Positions 1 through 7,385 of a DNA stretch of 17,774 nucleotides are shown here, one piece after another. The DNA lies in NCBI GenBank assembly GCA_947452325.1, contig CANGCZ010000012.1:1-17774 (forward strand). Direction: 5' to 3'. The notes under the pieces were generated by a model. That model was not told the origin of the DNA and searched no databases. It saw only the letters and a program-made list of their open reading frames with translations. The DNA is from Comamonadaceae bacterium (GTDB lineage Bacteria > Pseudomonadota > Gammaproteobacteria > Burkholderiales > Burkholderiaceae_C). Each line of letters begins with the position of its first letter. The first letter of the stretch is position 1. A program made the position numbers and the translations under genes.

Positions 1-16
1 GATAGAGGAGTTTGAC

Positions 17-910
17 ATGGCAACAATAACCGCAGGCATGGTCGCTGAACTGCGTGCAAAAACCGACGCACCCATGATGGAGTGCAAAAAAGCTTTGACC
101 GAAGCCGATGGCGATATGGTCAAAGCGGAAGAATTGCTGCGCGTCAAGCTGGGCAGCAAAGCCAGCAAGGCGGCTGCCCGTGTGACTGCCGAAGGTGTGG
201 TCGCTATTGCCATGCACGGTGGTGCAGGCGCCATGCTTGAAGTCAATTGCGAAACCGACTTCGTCACCAAGAACGACAGCTTTTTGGCGCTTGCCAATGC
301 CTCCGCCGGATTGATTGCCACCCACCGTCCTGCCGATGTCGACGCCTTGTCTGCCTTGGCCTACCAGCAAGATGGTTTTGGACCAACGGTTGAAGACGTA
401 CGCAAAGGCCTGATTGGCAAGATAGGTGAGAACATGAGCTTTCGCCGCTTCAAATACTTTGACCAAAGCAGTCAGCTGACATCTTATTTGCATGGAACAC
501 GCATCGGCGTGGTGGTCGAGTACAACGGCGATGAAGCGGCGGCCCGCGACGTTGCCATGCACGTGGCAGCCATGAAACCAGTGTCATTGACCAGCGCTGA
601 TGTGCCTGCTGTATTGATTGAGACTGAGCGTTCTGTCGCCACAGCCAAAGCCGCTGAGTCAGGCAAGCCCCCTGAGATCGCCGCCAAAATGATCGAAGGC
701 GCGGTGCAAAAGTATTTGAAAGAAGTGTCATTGTTCAATCAGCCTTTCGTGAAAAACGACAAGCAAACTGTTGAACAAATGCTGCAATCAGCCAAAACCA
801 CAGTCAAGGCGTTCACCATGTTTGTGGTTGGGGAAGGTATTGAGCGCAGAGTCGATGACTTTGCCGCCGAGGTGGCCGCCCAGGTGGCCGCCGCCAAGCA
901 ATCAGCATGA
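17..910 (+). CDS. tsf: Elongation factor Ts (EF-Ts)
   Basis: EF-Ts is the cytoplasmic nucleotide exchange factor that releases GDP from EF-Tu during translation elongation. The 297-residue protein is close to the usual length (E. coli 283). Both family signatures are visible: LRAKTDAPMMECKKAL at residues 12-27 in the N-terminal domain, and EVNCETDFV at 75-83, which includes the TDFV residues that contact EF-Tu. The ATG at 17 follows a strong ribosome binding site, GAGGAG at 5-10, with a 6-base spacer. The C-terminus is alanine-rich and is encoded by a short imperfect DNA repeat (two copies of GGTGGCCGCC). The gene ends in a clear intrinsic terminator. In Proteobacteria tsf normally follows rpsB, which would lie just left of the window; that is inferred. 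Identity is very secure. Confidence 0.98.
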   Translation: MATITAGMVAELRAKTDAPMMECKKALTEADGDMVKAEELLRVKLGSKASKAAARVTAEGVVAIAMHGGAGAMLEVNCETDFVTKNDSFLALANASAGLIATHRPADVDALSALAYQQDGFGPTVEDVRKGLIGKIGENMSFRRFKYFDQSSQLTSYLHGTRIGVVVEYNGDEAAARDVAMHVAAMKPVSLTSADVPAVLIETERSVATAKAAESGKPPEIAAKMIEGAVQKYLKEVSLFNQPFVKNDKQTVEQMLQSAKTTVKAFTMFVVGEGIERRVDDFAAEVAAQVAAAKQSA

Positions 911-911
911 T

Positions 912-943
912 AAAAAGGGGACACAAAACAGTCCCCTTTTTTT
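912..943 (+). terminator. Intrinsic terminator after tsf
   Basis: An 11-base-pair perfect stem, AAAAAGGGGAC (912-922) with GTCCCCTTTTT (931-941), encloses an 8-base loop. The T run continues to 943, giving seven Ts in a row (937-943). It begins two bases after the tsf stop codon. The form is that of a textbook Rho-independent terminator. The A run on the left side means it could also work weakly on the minus strand. It should separate the rpsB-tsf transcript, at least partly, from pyrH. Confidence 0.88.
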
Positions 944-982
944 CGATCCCTGCTTTCACTGTTGTACCCGGAGAAGTATGCA

Positions 983-1708
983 ATGACATCCCAAAAACCC
1001 GCCTACAAAAGGATTTTGCTCAAGCTCTCCGGTGAGGCTTTGATGGGCGACGATGCATTCGGTATCAACCGCGACACGATTGTGCGCATGGTTGAGGAAA
1101 TCGCCGAGATCACTCGCCTCGGTGTCGAGGTGGCAGTGGTCATAGGCGGGGGCAATATTTTTCGGGGCGTGGCTGGTGGTTCGGTTGGGATGGATCGCGC
1201 AACCGCTGATTACATGGGCATGCTGGCCACGGTCATGAATGCGCTGGCTTTGGCTGACACCATGAACAAAGCAGGTTTGGTGGCACGCGTCATGTCGGCC
1301 ATCGGCATTGAGCAAGTGGTCGAGCCTTATGTGCGCCCCAAAGCGTTGCAATACCTGGAAGAGGGCAAGGTGGTGGTATTCGCCGCTGGTACTGGCAATC
1401 CGTTTTTCACCACGGACACCGCAGCAGCTTTGCGCGGGGCTGAAATAGGCGCAGCCATGGTGTTGAAAGCCACCAAAGTCGATGGTGTTTATACTGCCGA
1501 CCCGAAAAAAGACCCGTCGGCAACCCGCTATAGTCAAATCAGTTTTGACGATGCCATCAATGGCAATCTGGGCATCATGGATGCAACGGCTTTTGCCTTG
1601 TGCCGTGACCAGAAACTGCCTATCACCGTGTTCTCGATTTTCAAAAACGGTGCGCTCAAGCGGGTGGTCATGGGCGAAGATGAAGGAACACTGGTTTTTG
1701 CTTCATGA
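983..1708 (+). CDS. pyrH: Uridylate kinase (UMP kinase)
   Basis: PyrH phosphorylates UMP to UDP with ATP, an early step of pyrimidine nucleotide supply, and belongs to the bacterial amino-acid-kinase-type UMP kinases. Visible features are LLKLSGEAL at residues 12-20, the glycine-rich GGGN at 55-58, and GTGNPFFTTDTAA at 136-148, followed by VVLKATKVDGVYTADP-type family sequence. The frame is open from a TTG at 962, but the ATG at 983 gives 241 residues, the same as E. coli, and is preceded by GGAGAAG at 970-976, so it is preferred. Only 33 bases separate it from frr. The upstream tsf terminator implies either readthrough or a separate promoter for pyrH. I see no convincing promoter in 944-982. 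Confidence 0.97.
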   Translation: MTSQKPAYKRILLKLSGEALMGDDAFGINRDTIVRMVEEIAEITRLGVEVAVVIGGGNIFRGVAGGSVGMDRATADYMGMLATVMNALALADTMNKAGLVARVMSAIGIEQVVEPYVRPKALQYLEEGKVVVFAAGTGNPFFTTDTAAALRGAEIGAAMVLKATKVDGVYTADPKKDPSATRYSQISFDDAINGNLGIMDATAFALCRDQKLPITVFSIFKNGALKRVVMGEDEGTLVFAS

Positions 1709-1741
1709 AACAGTGACGTATTGGCAGGAGGATTGAGAACC

Positions 1742-2302
1742 ATGGATATCAGTGAGATCAAGAAACACAATGAAAGCAAGATGGATCAATCCATTGCGGC
1801 TTTCAATCACAGTCTGAGCAAAATCCGCACGGGCCGGGCCAATCCCGGCTTGCTTGACAACATCATGGTCGAGTATTACGGCAACCCCACGCCTTTGTCC
1901 CAGGTGGCCAATGTCTCTTTGTTAGATGCCCGCACCATCAGTGTTCAGCCTTGGGAAAAAGGCTTGGGCCCTAAGATAGAAAAAGCCATACGAGAAAGCG
2001 ATCTGGGCTTGAACCCCTCGTCTATGGGCGATCTCATCCGCGTGCCCATGCCGCCCATGACCGAAGAACGCAGAAAAGAGATGACCAAAATTGTCCGCAA
2101 CGAAGGTGAAAACGCCAAGGTTGCTGTTCGTAATTTACGCAGAGATGCCAATGAAGCGGTGAAAAAATTGGTCAAAGACAAATTGGCCTCCGAAGATGAG
2201 CAAAAACGTGCAGAGGCTGACATACAAAAAGTAACTGACAAACATATCGCTGATATAGATAAATTAATGGCTTCCAAAGAGCAGGAAATCATGGCTGTCT
2301 GA
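1742..2302 (+). CDS. frr: Ribosome recycling factor
   Basis: RRF acts with EF-G to split the post-termination ribosome in the cytoplasm. The 186-residue product matches the family length (E. coli 185). Conserved blocks include KIRTGRANPGLLD at residues 27-39, YYGNPTPLSQVANV at 45-58, and the arginine-rich helical segment around RRKEM and RNLRRDAN in the C-terminal half, which fits the long three-helix bundle. A TTG at 1721 opens the frame, but the ATG at 1742 has an excellent AGGAGG ribosome binding site at 1726-1731 and gives the expected N-terminus. In most Burkholderiales uppS follows frr. Here cdsA starts only 12 bases after the stop codon. Confidence 0.97.
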   Translation: MDISEIKKHNESKMDQSIAAFNHSLSKIRTGRANPGLLDNIMVEYYGNPTPLSQVANVSLLDARTISVQPWEKGLGPKIEKAIRESDLGLNPSSMGDLIRVPMPPMTEERRKEMTKIVRNEGENAKVAVRNLRRDANEAVKKLVKDKLASEDEQKRAEADIQKVTDKHIADIDKLMASKEQEIMAV

Positions 2303-2314
2303 GCAGCTTTTCTC

Positions 2315-3148
2315 ATGCTTAAACAACGCATCATCACCGCCTTGTTTTTATTGGCGGTCTTTTTACCGGCGTTGTTTCACCCGGATGCCCGCTGGCTTGG
2401 TTTTGCTGGTCTGTTTCTTGTGGCTGCCGGTGCTTGGGAGTGGGGTCGCTTGAATCATTTGGGCCCCGTTGCCGCCTTGGTGATGCCACTGTGTTGCTTG
2501 ATGCTTTGCACTGCGCTGTGGATCACTGGAGTCGCCGCATCCATGCCAAATGCAGTGTGGTTGCTGAGCGGTGTTTTGTGGATCAGTCTGCTGTTTTATT
2601 TTTTGAAGCACGGCGCTGAGAGTTGGCGGGTACTGCCTGCGCTGATCAGAAATCTGACTGGCATAGGGATTCTGACCATGACCTGGCTGGCTTTGTACCA
2701 GGCCAAACGCACAGGAACTGCATTTTTGACGTCGGTGCTGGTGCTGGTATGGGTTGCGGATATCGCTGCTTATTTTGTTGGCAAGCAATGGGGGCGCAAC
2801 AAACTTGCACCTTCCATCAGCCCGGGAAAAAGTCGCGAAGGCTTGTTGGGCGGTTTGCTGGGTGTGGTTGCATTGTCTTTTGCTTGGCTGGTCTTGCAAA
2901 CCACGTTTCCCGCCTTGAGCGACAGCTTATTTGCCAGACTGTATGCGCACGGCGTCTTTTTTATGTTGGCAGGTGTGATTTTTCTTGCCTTGGTCAGCGC
3001 AGCGGGTGACTTGTTTGAATCGCTTTTAAAACGCAGCGCAGGCGTGAAAGACAGCAGCGCTTTGTTGCCGGGTCATGGCGGTGTGCTTGACCGGTTGGAC
3101 GCGTTGCTTCCCACTTTACCTCTAGCCATGATGCTTTATTTGATGTGA
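2315..3148 (+). CDS. cdsA: Phosphatidate cytidylyltransferase (CDP-diglyceride synthase)
   Basis: CdsA is an inner-membrane enzyme that makes CDP-diacylglycerol from phosphatidic acid and CTP, the branch point of bacterial phospholipid synthesis. The 277-residue protein is strongly hydrophobic, with several membrane segments beginning at residue 6. It ends with the family signature KRSAGVKDSSALLPGHGG followed by LDRLDALL, containing the aspartates expected to bind metal and nucleotide. The ATG at 2315 gives a typical MLKQR N-terminus. No strong ribosome binding site is visible before it, so translation may be coupled to frr, which ends 12 bases upstream. The gene usually found immediately upstream, uppS, is absent. 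dxr follows after 10 bases. Confidence 0.96.
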   Translation: MLKQRIITALFLLAVFLPALFHPDARWLGFAGLFLVAAGAWEWGRLNHLGPVAALVMPLCCLMLCTALWITGVAASMPNAVWLLSGVLWISLLFYFLKHGAESWRVLPALIRNLTGIGILTMTWLALYQAKRTGTAFLTSVLVLVWVADIAAYFVGKQWGRNKLAPSISPGKSREGLLGGLLGVVALSFAWLVLQTTFPALSDSLFARLYAHGVFFMLAGVIFLALVSAAGDLFESLLKRSAGVKDSSALLPGHGGVLDRLDALLPTLPLAMMLYLM

Positions 3149-3158
3149 GCCAGACGCT

Positions 3159-4355
3159 ATGAAAAAAAATCTGACTGTGCTGGGTTCTACCGGTTCCATT
3201 GGTGTCAATACCTTGGATATTGTGGCCAGGCATTCTGATCGCTACAACGTTTATGCGTTGACCGGTGCCACACAGGTCGACAAAATGCTGGCCCAGTGCG
3301 CAGCATTCAAACCGACATACGCTGTCATGGTGCATGAAGCAGCAGCACAACAATTGAAAGACAGGCTTCAAGCAGAAGGACTTGCAACGCGGGTTTTGTC
3401 AGGACCGCAAGCCCTCAACGATGTGGCATGCGCTGCAGAGGTTGACATGGTCATGGCGGCCATTGTGGGCGCTGCCGGTCTTGCGTCTTGCCTTAGCGCA
3501 GCGCGTGCAGGCAAACGGTTGTTGTTGGCCAACAAGGAAGCCTTGGTGGTGGGCGGTGAGTTATTTCTTGATGCCGTGCAACAGGGCGGCGCCAAGTTAT
3601 TGCCTATAGACAGTGAGCACTCGGCTGTTTTTCAAGCCTTGCCTGAAGATGCACGGACCTGGCCTGACGTGGTCAACAAAATCATTTTGACGGCTTCCGG
3701 GGGGCCTTTCAGAACCCGTGAACCTGAGGATTTCCATTCGATCACACCTGAACAAGCCTGTGCCCATCCCAATTGGGTGATGGGAAGAAAAATTTCTGTT
3801 GATTCAGCCACCATGATGAACAAGGCCCTTGAGGTGATTGAAGCCAGGTATTTGTTCGGCATCGCGCCTGAGCAGATAGAAGTGATCATCCACCCTCAGA
3901 GCATTATTCATTCCATGGTGGAGTTCGTCGACGGCTCAATCGTGGCACAGCTGGGCACACCGGATATGCGCATGCCGATTTCTTACGGTCTGGCCTGGCC
4001 GGATCGCATTCCTTCTGGCGCTGACAACATCGATTTCCGCAAAAGTACTCAGATGACTTTCGAGTCCATGCAAGAGCCTTTGCATCAGAAAAGATTCCCC
4101 GGTTTGGCACTGGCTTGGGAAGCACTCAAGGCGCCAAGCGGCACAACGGCAGTTTTGAACGCGGCCAACGAAGTCGCTGTAGGGCTATTTCTGGCTGGTG
4201 ATATTCAGTTTGACCAGATACACGCCGTGAACTTGGCCACTTTGTCCGCTTGTCTGCCCGAAAAGCCGCGTTCATTGGAAGATTTGCTGGAAATTGATGC
4301 AAAAGCGAGAATAAAAGCGAACCAGGCTGCAACTAAAATGCTGAAAAAGCATTGA
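3159..4355 (+). CDS. dxr: 1-deoxy-D-xylulose 5-phosphate reductoisomerase
   Basis: Dxr (IspC) converts DXP to 2-C-methyl-D-erythritol 4-phosphate with NADPH, the committed step of the non-mevalonate isoprenoid pathway. The 398-residue length equals that of E. coli. The NADPH loop GSTGSIG is at residues 9-15. The metal and substrate residues are present as PIDSEHSA (D151, S152, E153) and in the NKALE block (N221, K222, E225). The conserved LLANKEALVVGG, WVMGRKISVDSATMMNK and HPQSIIHSMVEF blocks are also present. Spacing to cdsA is 10 bases. The next gene in this cluster is usually rseP, but here a 213-base gap leads to bamA. A small 6-base-pair hairpin overlaps the stop codon at 4337-4353, without a T tract. 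Confidence 0.97.
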   Translation: MKKNLTVLGSTGSIGVNTLDIVARHSDRYNVYALTGATQVDKMLAQCAAFKPTYAVMVHEAAAQQLKDRLQAEGLATRVLSGPQALNDVACAAEVDMVMAAIVGAAGLASCLSAARAGKRLLLANKEALVVGGELFLDAVQQGGAKLLPIDSEHSAVFQALPEDARTWPDVVNKIILTASGGPFRTREPEDFHSITPEQACAHPNWVMGRKISVDSATMMNKALEVIEARYLFGIAPEQIEVIIHPQSIIHSMVEFVDGSIVAQLGTPDMRMPISYGLAWPDRIPSGADNIDFRKSTQMTFESMQEPLHQKRFPGLALAWEALKAPSGTTAVLNAANEVAVGLFLAGDIQFDQIHAVNLATLSACLPEKPRSLEDLLEIDAKARIKANQAATKMLKKH

Positions 4356-4568
4356 TTAAACGCATGCAGGTTCACAAGCAGGCGATGGACTTTCATCAAC
4401 TGCAGCTTGTCAGCTGATGTATTATCAACTTAACCCTGCCTCAGGCGCATTCTTCAAGTGAAAGTGATTGTCTGCATGCATTGAATCGGAGGCTTTGTGT
4501 GCTGACGCAGCCAGCCTCAATATCTGATTCTTTTGAAATTCCACTTATTGATTCATAGCAACCACTTC
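4356..4568 (+). other. Structured intergenic region where rseP is usually found
   Basis: This 213-base non-coding gap separates dxr from bamA. It contains an imperfect inverted repeat, CATCAACTG (4394-4402) with CAGCTGATG (4411-4419), which pairs over nine positions with one mismatch around an 8-base loop. A second, mutually exclusive palindrome CAGCT-TGTC-AGCTG lies at 4403-4416. ATCAACT occurs twice (4395 and 4424). No T-rich tail follows, so it is not a standard terminator. A possible TATTAT minus-10 element at 4420-4425 lacks a good minus-35 element. I found no sigma-E-like promoter. A strong GGAGG lies at 4488-4492, described with the small reading frame. Confidence 0.55.
4499..4558 (+). 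CDS. Possible 19-residue leader peptide before bamA
   Basis: A GTG-initiated frame of 19 codons plus TAG is preceded by a very good ribosome binding site, GGAGG at 4488-4492, with a 6-base spacer. This is the best ribosome binding site in the whole dxr-bamA gap. The frame stops 10 bases before the bamA ATG, which has no clear binding site of its own, so ribosomes finishing this frame could restart on bamA. The first three codons read Met-Leu-Thr, like many RseP N-termini, so it could instead be a relic of the rseP start. Three codons are too few to prove that. It may also be chance. Confidence 0.25.
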   Translation: MLTQPASISDSFEIPLIDS

Positions 4569-6872
4569 ATGAAGTCCTCATTTATCTCCCGATTCATTCT
4601 TTGCTGTCAGGCTTTGTTGATCAGCGCTTTTCTTACACAAGTCGCCGTTGCGGTTGAGCCGTTCACGGTCAAAGACATTCGCATGGAAGGTTTGCAAAGG
4701 GTAGAACCTGGAAATGTGTTGGCAACATTGCCTTTCAAAGTGGGTGAAAACTATTCTGATGACAAAGCAAGCCTGGCGATACGGAATTTATTCGCCTTGG
4801 GTTTGTTCAAAGACGTACGTATTGAAGTCAAGGACGATGTGGTGACTGTGGTGGTGGAAGAGCGTCCGCTGATTTCTGCCATCAACTTCACCGGTATCAA
4901 AGAATTCGATAAAGACACTTTGAAAAAAGCCCTCAAGGATATTGGTTTGTCTGAAGGCAGGCCTTTCGACAAGGCATTGTCTGACCGGGCAGAGCAGGAG
5001 TTAAAGCGCCAGTACATCAATCGCAGTTTGTATGGGGCCGAGGTGGTCACCACTGTCGCGCCGGCGGAACGTAACAAGGTCAATTTGAACTTCACTGTCA
5101 TTGAAGGCGAAGTATCAAAAATCAAGGAATACAAAATTGTTGGCAACAAAGCCTTTGATCTTGCTGCCATCAAGGACCAACTTGATTTGTCCGAACCGAA
5201 TTACATGTCCTGGTACACCAAATCAGACCGTTATTCACAAGCCAAGTTAAATGCCGACTTGGAGAACCTCAAATCCTTTTATTTGTCCCGTGGATACCTG
5301 GAGTTCAGGGTTGAATCAACACAGGTTGCTATTTCGCCGAACAAACAGGACATCACCATTACCGTCAATGTGTTTGAAGGTTCGCGCTTTGTGGTCAGCG
5401 AAGTTGCGCTGGAAGGCTTTTATCTGGGTCGCGACAATGAATTCAAGTCACTGATAACCATCAAACCGGGCTTGGCTTATAACGTCACAGATGTCGTTGA
5501 AACCACGAAAGCTTTTTCGGATTATTTTGGCAATTTTGGTTTTGCTTTTGCCCGGGTTGAACAGCGCACAGAGATTGATCGCCAAACCGGTCAGGTCAAA
5601 GTCATTCTTCAGGCAGATCCTTCCAGACGTGCTTATGTACGCCGCATCAACATAGCAGGTAATGAGCGCACCAGGGACGAGATCATTCGCAGGGAATTCA
5701 GGCAAATGGAATCCTCGTGGTACGACGGTCAGCGCATACGTGCTTCGCGTGACCGGGTTGACCGCTTAGGTTTTTTTACCGAAGTGACCATAGATACTCA
5801 GGAAGTTCCTGATAACCCGGATCAGGTCGACATCAACTTAAAAGTGACAGAAAAACCTACTAACTCTTTGTCCATGGGCATTGGTTTTTCAACTGCGGAA
5901 AGTACCTTTTTGTCCTTTGGTTTGAACCAGGACAATTTTTTCGGTACCGGTAATTCAGTCGGCGTTCAAATCAATACCAGCCAATACAACAAAATTTATT
6001 CCATACACACGACCGATCCTTATTTCACCGAGGACGGGGTATCGCGTACGTTTAATCTTTTCAGTAAAAACTCTAAACCTTACTCGACTTCCACCAACTA
6101 CTACAACATGAATACGGCAGGGCTTGGCCTGAGTTTTGGTGTTCCTATCGCCGAGACGGATACTATCTACATAGGCGCTGCTTACGACAGCACAACGGTT
6201 TCAAGCGGTACCAATCTGCCAAATGCATACTCCAATTACGCGGATGACCCGCTCATTTCTATTCCGCTGACGCTAGGCTGGGCGCGCGACAGCCGTGACA
6301 GTATGTTGGCGCCCAACAAAGGCAGATTCATGCGGTTTAATTCTGAATTGGGTTTGATGGGCGACACCCGTTACTACAAAAACTCGGGCCAGTATCAACA
6401 ATATTGGCCGCTGGGCCGCAAATACACCTTCGCAGTCAATGCTGAACTCGGCATAGGCGGTGGGATTGATGGCCATGATTACCCGGTGTTCAAGAATTTT
6501 TATTCAGGCGGTCTGGGTTCGGTGCGAGGCTTTCAGCAGAACTCCTTGCAAACAGCAACCACATACAACCGCTACATCGGTGACTATTCCACCGGTGGAT
6601 CCAAGAAAATCTTGCTCAATTCCGAATTCCTCATGCCTTTTCCTGGCGTAGGTACCGATAAAACTTTGAGGCTTTACACGTTTTTTGACGTAGGTAATGT
6701 CTATACTGCGCAAGAATCCGTCGATCTGGGTCAGTTGAGAAGCGCTACCGGCTTGGGTTTGAGTTGGATCTCTCCGGTAGGACCTTTGCGGCTGGCTGTC
6801 GCCAGGCCCGTCAAGAAATTTGATATCGATAGAATACAGAGCTTTCAATTCCAGATCGGGACTTCATTCTGA
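4569..6872 (+). CDS. bamA: Outer membrane protein assembly factor BamA
   Basis: BamA is the essential Omp85-family barrel that inserts beta-barrel proteins into the outer membrane. The 767-residue product has a signal peptide with likely cleavage after AVA at residue 28. Five POTRA-type repeats follow, the first starting at FTVKDIRMEGLQRV and the last around AYVRRINIAGNERTRDEI. A C-terminal 16-strand-type barrel carries the conserved VRGF motif of loop 6 (residues about 652-655) and ends in a terminal phenylalanine (FQIGTSF). A TTG at 4533 extends the frame, but the ATG at 4569 places the signal peptide properly. No clear ribosome binding site precedes either start, so coupling to the small upstream frame is possible. 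The stop codon overlaps the skp start by one base (TGATG). Confidence 0.97.
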   Translation: MKSSFISRFILCCQALLISAFLTQVAVAVEPFTVKDIRMEGLQRVEPGNVLATLPFKVGENYSDDKASLAIRNLFALGLFKDVRIEVKDDVVTVVVEERPLISAINFTGIKEFDKDTLKKALKDIGLSEGRPFDKALSDRAEQELKRQYINRSLYGAEVVTTVAPAERNKVNLNFTVIEGEVSKIKEYKIVGNKAFDLAAIKDQLDLSEPNYMSWYTKSDRYSQAKLNADLENLKSFYLSRGYLEFRVESTQVAISPNKQDITITVNVFEGSRFVVSEVALEGFYLGRDNEFKSLITIKPGLAYNVTDVVETTKAFSDYFGNFGFAFARVEQRTEIDRQTGQVKVILQADPSRRAYVRRINIAGNERTRDEIIRREFRQMESSWYDGQRIRASRDRVDRLGFFTEVTIDTQEVPDNPDQVDINLKVTEKPTNSLSMGIGFSTAESTFLSFGLNQDNFFGTGNSVGVQINTSQYNKIYSIHTTDPYFTEDGVSRTFNLFSKNSKPYSTSTNYYNMNTAGLGLSFGVPIAETDTIYIGAAYDSTTVSSGTNLPNAYSNYADDPLISIPLTLGWARDSRDSMLAPNKGRFMRFNSELGLMGDTRYYKNSGQYQQYWPLGRKYTFAVNAELGIGGGIDGHDYPVFKNFYSGGLGSVRGFQQNSLQTATTYNRYIGDYSTGGSKKILLNSEFLMPFPGVGTDKTLRLYTFFDVGNVYTAQESVDLGQLRSATGLGLSWISPVGPLRLAVARPVKKFDIDRIQSFQFQIGTSF

Positions 6873-7378
6873 TGAAAACTAAACTGACACGTTCATTATT
6901 GCTGGTCTGCTTGGGCTTGGCCGGCTTGACTCTTCATGCTGAAGAATTTCGGATTGGTTTTATCAACACCGACCGGATTTTCAAGGAATCAAGCACAGCC
7001 AAAGTCGCTCAAACCAAGTTGGAGCAGGAATTTTCCAAGCGAGAAAAAGAGTTGATGGAGTTGGGTAACAGCTTGAAATCCAATTCTGAAAAGCTCGAAC
7101 GCGACTCCCCGACATTGTCAGATTCTCAACGCACCACCAGACAAAGACAATTGTCCGATCAGGACCGAGAATTCCAGCGCAAGCGTCGTGAATTCCAGGA
7201 AGACTTGAATGCCAGAAAAAATGAAGAGTTGCAGCAGGTTCTGGAAAAAGCCAATAAAGTCGTCAAGCAAATTGCCGAAGCAGAAAAATACGACGTGATA
7301 CTTCAAGAAGCTGTTTATATCAGCCCTAAGCATGACATCACCGACAAGGTGATCAAAGTCATCAACAGCGGCAAGTGA
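6872..7378 (+). CDS. skp: Periplasmic chaperone Skp/OmpH family
   Basis: Skp/OmpH chaperones hold unfolded outer-membrane proteins in the periplasm on the way to BamA. The 168-residue product (E. coli 161) starts with a signal peptide, MKTKLTRSLL then a hydrophobic core, and likely cleavage after LHA at residue 23. The mature part begins with the typical FRIGFINTDRIFKES block. It continues with a long charged, heptad-rich helical region (about residues 45-135) that would form the tentacle coiled coils. It ends with the family pattern YDVILQEAVYISPKHDITDKVI. It overlaps bamA by one base, and lpxD begins only a few bases after its stop codon, so all three are probably one transcript. Confidence 0.94.
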   Translation: MKTKLTRSLLLVCLGLAGLTLHAEEFRIGFINTDRIFKESSTAKVAQTKLEQEFSKREKELMELGNSLKSNSEKLERDSPTLSDSQRTTRQRQLSDQDREFQRKRREFQEDLNARKNEELQQVLEKANKVVKQIAEAEKYDVILQEAVYISPKHDITDKVIKVINSGK

Positions 7379-7385
7379 TGGTGTG

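Noticed and set aside
869..893. Tandem repeat of GGTGGCCGCC at the end of tsf
   Set aside because: It simply encodes the alanine- and valine-rich C-terminus; two short copies do not indicate a mobile or regulatory element.
962..982. TTG start extending pyrH by seven codons; similar TTG extensions for frr, bamA, lpxA, lpxB and carB
   Set aside because: In each case a downstream ATG gives the family-typical N-terminus, and for pyrH and frr a good ribosome binding site as well.
4337..4353. Hairpin AATGCT-GAAAA-AGCATT at the end of dxr as a terminator
   Set aside because: The stem is only six mostly weak base pairs, lies within the coding end, and has no T tract after it.
4448..4527. Sigma-E type promoter upstream of bamA, using TCTGA at 4523 or TCTGC at 4471
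   Set aside because: No GGAACTT-like element occurs at the required 15-17 base spacing.
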